Origin: Patiria miniata
Taxonomy: Eukaryota; Echinodermata; Asteroidea; Valvatida; Asterinidae
Direction: 5' to 3'
Length of the DNA stretch: 64,000 nt
Assembly (NCBI RefSeq): GCF_015706575.1
Contig: NW_024037076.1
Span: 372,001-436,000 of the forward strand
In this document: positions 12,101 to 21,100 of the stretch, in pieces
Layout of the letters: each line of letters opens with the position of its first letter
Position numbering within the stretch: the stretch's first letter is position 1
The notes under the pieces: model-generated
The model's input: only the letters and a program-made list of their open reading frames with translations
Database searches by the model: none
What the model was told of the DNA's origin: nothing
Position numbers and translations under genes: made by a program

Positions 12101-15100
12101 TGTGAATGTTCAACCAAGAAAACAATAAGAGGCACTGGATTTTGAGGAGTCCAAATTTCATGTGACACTGGAAAATTGTTTAAGACCAGCTAGCCATATC
12201 TTTATCATCCGTTCTGCGGCCACGTGACGGGCTCTCAACCAATAGGAATGGGTAAACCGTCTTAGGTATTTATGAATAATGATTTATTATCTTTCCATTT
12301 TTTAAGAATACCTTTTCATATGTTTTATTGCAGGCATCATCCTGGCAGTCCTGCTGGTCATTCTGCTGCTGACGACGCTGTGTCTCTGCAATCGCATCCG
12401 CGTTGCCATCTCTCTTATCAAAGAGGGCAGTAGGTAGGTCCCCCTCCCCAACCCTCTCCCCCACACCCTGCTCCACCCAATCCCCCTCCTTTCACCCCCA
12501 CCCCCTTCACCCCACCCCTGACGGAAATGCAAACCATTTGATTAAATTATTTTGTTGTAAAAGTACGAAACCCATCTCTAATTTGTCAACTTATTTCTGA
12601 CTTTGCTTCAGGGCCGTCGGCAAGATGATGTCCACCCTAATATGGCCGATATTTCCATACATCCTGCAGTTTGGGTTCTTCGCCATCTGGGCCACCATTG
12701 CTGTGTATCCTTTTTTTATTTCTGCATTTTCATTGAAATCTGCACAAACCCACACAAGTGTGTATTGGCCTGCAATCAGTGACAACCTATTGTCCCTCTT
12801 TTGTTTGTACTTTAACTTTTTAGGAAGACCTCCCATATGTTTTGTACGCGAATCCAAATTGGAGACCTTCGGGAATTGGGGACCCTATTGTCCTCTATTG
12901 TTCAATGTCCTATATTGAATGCAGAAACAATCTCACAAACCCTGTGTTTCTGTAACCACTTGCTGCCGTGATTTTGGCCAAAATGCACTATTTTTAAAAA
13001 AGACAATATTTGTGTCAGCAAAATGTTAAAATCAAGTCAAACACACAAATACTCACTCTTGAGAGTCATTTGTACACATTTGTAAGATAGTTTTCATCGT
13101 AACTTCATATTTTGCAAAAATGCCCTATCACGGAGCCATATTTGCTACGACAAAAGGCTGTGATCGGAGGCCAAGTTCAAGATCAAAACACGGTGTGTTC
13201 AAAACCAACGGGAACCACTGACGTGTATACACGTCCATCGCTGGAGACTCGAGGAAAACTTAACGATTTAACCCGTCACCTGCCCCTGCGAATATACTTT
13301 GCCAAAACGGTTTACACGTCCTGCGGCATTAACTGGTTAATGAAATTAACCATTAACGGCATTAACTGGTTTTAATAATGGAAATAAAGAGCAAAGTAGA
13401 TCCATGGTAGTGTTTTAACATTTGGAATTTAGAGTAGCGTGTGTGTTCCTTGACCGATCCATTAACACAGCTTCCTGGCAACATCACATCAGGCCACTTA
13501 CACGGTCTCCATGGATGACAATGACACCGTGGCACCGGCGGACAATGACACCTGTGATCACACCGTAAGTCACTGAAACGTCGGTCGATCTTCCTGAGCT
13601 TCAGTGCTCTGTTTGGATCGACTCATAGAATAATAACATGGTGCTTGTATGGCACTTTTTACCGAAGTCTCAAATCGCTTCATAATTGTTACCCCTGTTC
13701 ATCAGGCTATGAGACCAGTCAACAACTGGAGATCGGCACAATGTGGTCTCTGCAGTATGTCCCAAGAAATGTTCGTTTAAATATTTTTGAAATAACTAAA
13801 AAAAACACGAAGTAAGTTTTGACAATTTGTGATTGTGCTGATGTGGTTTAGGGATTGGAATCATTTGCCCTTGAGCATGAAACTGAGGTCTTGTCATAAT
13901 GACATGATAGCCAGGCAAATGATTCCAATCCCAACCGCAGCCCTTTTCACAACATGCAGGATTTCACACAGCTTACATAACACAGCACTGAAATTGAAAA
14001 AGGCAAGGAACTTGGTCACAGTGTCCAAAAATCTTGTTGTGATCAGTTGACCATTGTGCAGTGAGGCGTGTGGGAAAATAAATGAAACTCATGGGTTTAG
14101 GCCAAGGATTAGGACTTTATCTGCACGATAACTTTATGGTTTTGTAGTTTTTGGACGGACACATTTTTGGGACATACTGTGTAGGGTGAGTAAATAAAAA
14201 ACCCAAACCCAAATGTTGAGACTATTGTTTTAGTGAAGTTTTGCATGTAGCATTTTCAAAATCTAGGATATGAGCCCAATTCATAAGCTTTCTGTTAGTA
14301 CAAGAATCATTCAAATCACACATGTAATTTTCAAGTTACAAAAATTTAAACACAACCACCGTTTTAAAATTCTGTCCACAGATCACAAAATTAAGGTACA
14401 TGTTTTTCAGCAAAACTGAAACAAATCGTATAGGCATGTGTGTGAATTGTTTTCATTTTGCTGAAAGAACACGCACCATTTTTGTGATCTGTGGACAGAA
14501 CTTTAAAACGGTGGTTGCGTTTAAAATCCGTAACTTAAAAAGAACATGAGTGATTTGAATGATTTTTGTACTAAAAGAAAGCTTATGAATTGGGCTTTCA
14601 TATCCTAGATTTTGAAAGTGCTACATGCAGAACTTCACTAAAACAATAGTCCCAACATTTGGGTTTCATTTTTTTTACTCGCCCTGTATCAGAGATGCCA
14701 CTTTTCAGGTTTTAACCTGAATTCAGGTTTTTTCCAAAAAATGTGACAAATTAAAAGAGCTGGATTTGGTCTGAAGCATCCAGAAAACACATTCTTGAAA
14801 GGGGGTAAGGGTAGTTTCAGGTTTTTTAGTAGTGTTTCAGGCTTTTTATTGATATACTGGTGGCATCTCTGCTGTATATATAACCCTTACAGCTTTTCAT
14901 TTAAACTCCTGGATGGAGAGATGCAATTGTAGTAAAGCATCTTGCCCAGGAACACATGCTGTTGTCAACAGGCGCAGAGGGCAGGGCCCAATGTCCGAAT
15001 CCTTGAGGTCCTATGGTTCCAAAACAGGACTCAATAAGGAATTGAATTGAATACATTTCAGGCAATTTATACATTTCTATCTCTCATCGTAGACATTTGC

Positions 15101-18100
15101 GACGGACTACCCCAACACCACGGCCGTCTGCACCTTCCAATCCTACGCCCTGAAGGACTACGTCCTCTACCTCCAGATCTACAACCTCTTCGGTCTGTTC
15201 TGGCTGGTCAACTTTGCCATCGCGCTGGGTCAGGTCACGCTGGCCGGGGCCTTCGCCTCGTACTACTGGGCCTTCACCAAGCCCCAGGATATCCCAGCAT
15301 TCCCTCTCTTCAAGTCCTTCTACCGGGCCATCAGGTAACGAATCTACCTCTACCCAAGCCCCTAGTGCCCCTCCCCCCCTACACTCTCCCCTAACCTAAT
15401 CACCCATCAGGTAACAAATCCACCCCACCCTCCCCTCCCCCATTCCCACCCCCAGCCCCCACCCAGCTCCCCATTATACCCATCCCCTTCCCCAACTGAC
15501 TACCCTAATCTCACCCCCTCCACAAATCCCATCCCAACCCAATCCCCATCCCCTGCAACATAATTTAAAGGTAGAGTAGATCATTTGTGCATTGTTTTCA
15601 TTCAAAGCAACATAAGTGCTCAAATCTAAAGAAGGGTGCTTAACAACTAACCTGATGAACTTTTAGCTCAGTGAATGCCGTATATTCCGAAGAAACAATA
15701 ATCTTGGATCTTGATTTCAACTCAAAAGTTTACCTAGTAACATTTTGAATTGCGCCCAAAATCAGCGTTCTGGACACGTTCTCATTCAGCTGATTGCAGC
15801 TACCTAATGTCACTCAAATGACAAATAATAGCAACTGGTGCGCGCGTGTGTCGTGTCAACGCTTTCGCCCACCCATTCACGAATTTGCCGAATTACAAAC
15901 CAACCACTAACGGAGATTCCCAAAAATGCGTCAATTGACACATCTTTGGCAATGGCCTTCTTTTTATTGTTTTCTTCAAAATGACAGCATGCCAGAAATA
16001 AATAATTTCACTGGGAGTTTAGTGCCTTTGCTATCTTCAAACCAAGTAAGCTTTTCGACAATAATTTCACCAGTTAGGCTTTTGATCGCTGCAAATGATC
16101 TACCCTGCCTTTAATACACAATATCTGTAAGAAAAAAACATGTACAATATAATTTTTGAAATTTTTTAGTTGGGTCTAAAAAGGAAACACCTTCCGATTT
16201 TGTTCAGATTATTTTTCTTTCCTGTTTTTGTTGATTTTCTTTTTGTTCTTCGTTCTCACCAGATATCATCTTGGCTCCATAGCCTTTGGTTCTCTCATCA
16301 TAGCCCTCATCCAGATCATACGCACGATGCTGGAATACGTGGAAGCTAAACTGAAAGGTATGTACCACGTCAAAACGTTGATGTTATCAATAGTTTTAAC
16401 TGCGAAATATTAAAAAATATCGTTGGAGAATAAGATTGACAAGACGTGAATATTTTTTATTTTTCTAGGCAAAGAGAATCAAGTGGTGAAATATGTGCTG
16501 AAGTGCCTCAAGTGCTGCTTCTGGTGCCTGGAGAAATTCATGCGATTCCTGAACAAGAACGCTTACATCTTGGTAAAAAAAGTCTCGTTTTTTTGGTGAT
16601 AGTTCAGAAACAACGCAGTGGAAATGCCTTGATAAACTCTGATGCTAGGGTCAAAAAGTTGATTCCCCGTGCTGTTTATTTCGTTTTATCCGAAATTTTA
16701 GATTCCTTTCCTAAATTGCTATTTTTTTTAGCAATACAAAAGATATTTACTTTGGAATGAGACATTGACTGGATTCAAATTGGGCCATGTTTAATTATTG
16801 AATTATTACTTTATAAAATTTTGAATTACTTGCGGCCCGACAATAATTCTGTTCTCGCCGTTCATGCTGGTTCCCGCCCAAAAAACAAAACTGATAATAT
16901 ACTGATTGGGAGCCTCTCAGTTTGCAAAGCACATCTGTTTGTGCCTAAAATAAAACTGTTTTTCAGAGGGTTGCAGATGCCCAACAAAGAAAAAAAAATG
17001 AGTTTTGGGTTGGAATAAAACATACAAGTTGAAAAATGTCTTAAGAAAACAAATTGGCTTTGTTGAAGAGCACGGGGAAGCAACCTTATCGTATGTACAA
17101 CATGGTTTAGCCATTTTTAAGTTTTTAAAGAGAAGATACAACATTTACAAACATCAAAAAAACAAAATGATCAAATAACCATGAAATTCTTTACTGGACT
17201 GTTAGGGAATGACAGTCTGAAGCATCCCATACAATCATGGCTCCTGGTGTGCTGACATTTTAAAGTAAAGTGGTATTTTTGTATCAATATCCAACGCTGG
17301 TCGGCTGACCAGCATTGTAGAAAACCGGCTTTTTTCAAAAACTGCTCCTAATTTTTCATATTGAGTTATTCCACATTTTTTTGCAATTGGTTACACACCT
17401 GTGAGGGGGAAGCCAGCTAGACTGATTCTCTGACCTTACAATTCCCCAAAGTCTATTAATTGCTTCGTTTCATCTTAAGTGGGTCTGGGAATCAGACTAC
17501 AAGAACATGATTGGTTTTCTTGGTTTTTCCAGCATCTACGAACACCAAAATGTGAAACAAGTCAGTGTAACAATATTTGCTTTGACATACTTTTCCTCCA
17601 AATCCATTTATTTCTGAAAATTACAGCAAAAGCAAATGTTGTACATTCCCTTTAAAGAAGAGAGAGAGTAGGTGTTACATTGTTCTTCTAGGCCCAATTT
17701 GTTTCCTTTGGTGCATGAAGACATGACATTATTTTTTTTATATCATCTACAGATTGCCGTTTACGGAGAGAATTTCTGCACATCGGCAAAGAACGCCTTC
17801 TTCCTACTACTCAGGAATATTGTCAGGTGAGTCCTCGGTGGAAAGTCTTTTCTTTGAAAATTCACAGTGTTTATTTTTGTGGCTTCAATCTGGATCTGTC
17901 TTAAGCTTAAGCAGGGGGACCGTGGCCTAGTGGTTAGGGTTTGTGACTCCTGATCAGAGGGTTAAGGGTTCCCATCCAGCTGCTGGTCATATGTTGTGTC
18001 CTTGGGCAAGCCACTTCACGCCCACTTGCCTCTCTCCACCCAGGGGTATAAATGGGTACCGGTTTTAGGTGGAGAGTATAGCTGCCCGGGGGAAAAGAAA

Positions 18101-21100
18101 TACAGTGGAACGACGCTATACGGAACACCGCTATACCGAACATTCGGCTATACCGAACATCATCCTTGGCTCCCGGTTTTAATGTACAAAACGTACTGAA
18201 CATCGTTGTTAAAAAAAAGTCAACAGATTATCAAAAAATCTACCAGTTGTACATGTATTAAACACTATTTGGTCCACTTTTATTCCCGAACATCAAACGA
18301 CCAATAGTTACATCGTGTTTGAATGGTGAAGAGCGATAGACGGCTATTATTTCCCCAAGGAATAAAAGGGAAAACCACCCGTTGCTAAAGTTTCCTGACG
18401 ACTCCTTCTGCGGCCGCGGGATGTGAGAAATGCCGGTTCACTTTTGGACAAAGAGGGTACCGGCGGTTCAAAATCGCTATACCGAACGATTGTTATTACG
18501 AACACTTTCTGTGGATCCCACGATTTTCATTATAGTAACTGTATTCTCAAGTGGTTCATGCCCCCCAAAAACTGAGATAAACGCTGGTCTGATGGGCCAT
18601 TGGCTCATATGACTTTACTTTTTAGCCTTTTAGTGACTTCTACAGCCTTGTTAAAGCTGAAGTTATTTCCATAAGTATAATCATGTTTTTGACATCTCAT
18701 TGCAGAGTTGCGGTCATCAACAAGCTGACTGATTTCCTGATCTTCCTGGGTGAGCTGTTCATCGTCGGCGCGGTGGCCGTCACCTCCTTCTTCTACTTCA
18801 CCAATCAGATCACCTGGGTGTCCGCTTACATCACCGTCCCTACTCTCAACTACTACTGGGTCCCCATCTTTGTAAGTCTTAAAACCTTGTCAGTTTTCTT
18901 CCAAACCATTGGGTATATCTCTGCATACACTATAATCTGGTAGACAAAATTAGAAGCCCGTTTTTGAAGTGGCACGTGTCTGCATGCGTGCCGCACGCAT
19001 TCTTAAAGACGAGGTGCATCGTGGTGACCCTATTGGTTGAAGGAGCTCGGAGTGTGTGCAGACTACCTGAGCGCGCCTCCAAGAGCCAGGTGCCATCTCA
19101 GAAAATGGCTGTCGCCGGATTAGTCTATAGTCTGGATACCGGACCATCTGAGCGCGCCTCCAAGAGCCAGGTGCCATCTCAGAAAATGGCTGTCGCCGGA
19201 TTAGTCTATAGTCTGGATACCGGACCATCTGAGCGCGCCTCCAAGAGCCAGGTGCCATCTCAGAAAATGGCTGTCGCCGGATTAGTCTATAGTCTGGATA
19301 CCGGACCATCTGAGCGTGCATGCAAGAGCCTGGTACCATCTCAGAAAGTGGCTGTCGCCGGATTAGTCTATAGTCTGGATACCGGACCATCTGAGCGCGC
19401 CTCCAAGAGCCAGGTGCCATCTCAGAAAATGGCTGTCGCCGGATTAGTCTATAGTCTGGATACCGGACCATCTGAGCGTGCCTGCAAGAGCCTGGTACCA
19501 TCTCAGAAAATGGCTGTCGCCGGATTAGTCTATAGTCTGGATACCGGACCATCTGAGCGTGCCTGCAAGAGCCTGGTACCATCTCAGAAAATGGCTGTCG
19601 CCGGATTAGTCTATAGTCTGGATACCGGACCATCTGAGCATGCCTGCAAGAGCCAGGTGCCATCTCAGAAAATGGCTGTCGCCGGATTAGTCTATAGTCT
19701 GGATACCGGACCATCTGAGCGTGCCTGCAAGAGCCTGGTACCATCTCAGAAAATGGCTGTCGCCGGATTAGTCTATAGTCTGGATACCGGACCATCTGAG
19801 CGTGCCTGCAAGAGCCAGGTGCCATCTCAGAAAATGGCTGTCGCCGGATTAGTCTATAGTCTGGATACCGGACCATCTGAGCGCGCCTCCAAGAGCCAGG
19901 TGCCATCTCAGAAAATGGCTGTCGCCGGATTAGTCTATAGTCTGGATACCGGACCATCTGAGCGTGCCTGCAAGAGCCAGGTGCCATCTCAGAAAATGGC
20001 TGTCGCCGGATTAGTCTATAGTCTGGATACCGGACCATCTGAGCGCGCCTCCAAGAGCCAGGTGCCATCTCAGAAAATGGCTGTCGCCGGATTAGTCTAT
20101 AGTCTGGATACCGGACCATCTGAGCGTGCCTGCAAGAGCCTGGTACCATCTCAGAAAATGGCTGTCGCCGGATTAGTCTATAGTCTGGATACCGGACCAT
20201 CTGAGCGTGCCTGCAAGAGCCTGGTACCATCTCAGAAAATGGCTGTCGCCGGATTAGTCTATAGTCTGGATACCAGACCATCTGAGCGTGCCTGCAAGAG
20301 CCTGGTACCATCTCAGAAAATGGCTGTCGCCGGATTAGTCTATAGTCTGGATACCGGACCATCTGAGCGTGCCTGCAAGAGCCTGGTACCATCTCAGAAA
20401 ATGGCTGTCGCCGGATTAGTCTATAGTCTGGATACCGGACCATCTGAGCGTGCCTGCAAGAGCCTGGTACCATCTCAGAAAATGGCTGTCGCCGGATTAG
20501 TCTATAGTCTGGATACCGGACCATCTGAGCGTGCCTGCAAGAGCCAGGTGCCATCTCAGAAAATGGCTGTCGCCGGATTAGTCTATAGTCTGGATACCGG
20601 ACCATCTGAGCGTGCCTGCAAGAGCCTGGTACCATCTCAGAAAATGGCTGTCGCCGGATTAGTCTATAGTCTGGATACCGGACCATCTGAGCGCGCCTCC
20701 AAGAGCCAGGTGCCATCTCAGAAAATGGCTGTCGCCGGATTAGTCTATAGTCTGGATACCGGACCATCTGAGCGTGCCTGCAAGAGCCAGGTGCCATCTC
20801 AGAAAATGGCTGTCGCCGGATTAGTCTATAGTCTGGATACCGGACCATCTGAGCGCGCCTCCAAGAGCCAGGTGCCATCTCAGAAAATGGCTGTCGCCGG
20901 ATTAGTCTATAGTCTGGATACCGGACCATCTGAGCGTGCCTGCAAGAGCCAGGTGCCATCTCAGAAAATGGCTGTCGCCGGATTAGTCTATAGTCTGGAT
21001 ACCGGACCATCTGAGCGTGCCTGCAAGAGCCTGGTACCATCTCAGAAAATGGCTGTCGCCGGATTAGTCTATAGTCTGGATACCGGACCATCTGAGCGTG

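Noticed and set aside
12270-12532. Minus-strand Gly/Arg-rich frames opposite a CTL exon
   Set aside because: Antisense to a verified CTL exon and the C-rich intron beside it.
15047-15399. Open frame reading HHGRLHLPILRPEG and similar
   Set aside because: It is the +1 shadow of the conserved CTL exon 15093-15334, whose correct frame encodes GQVTLAGAFASYYWAF.
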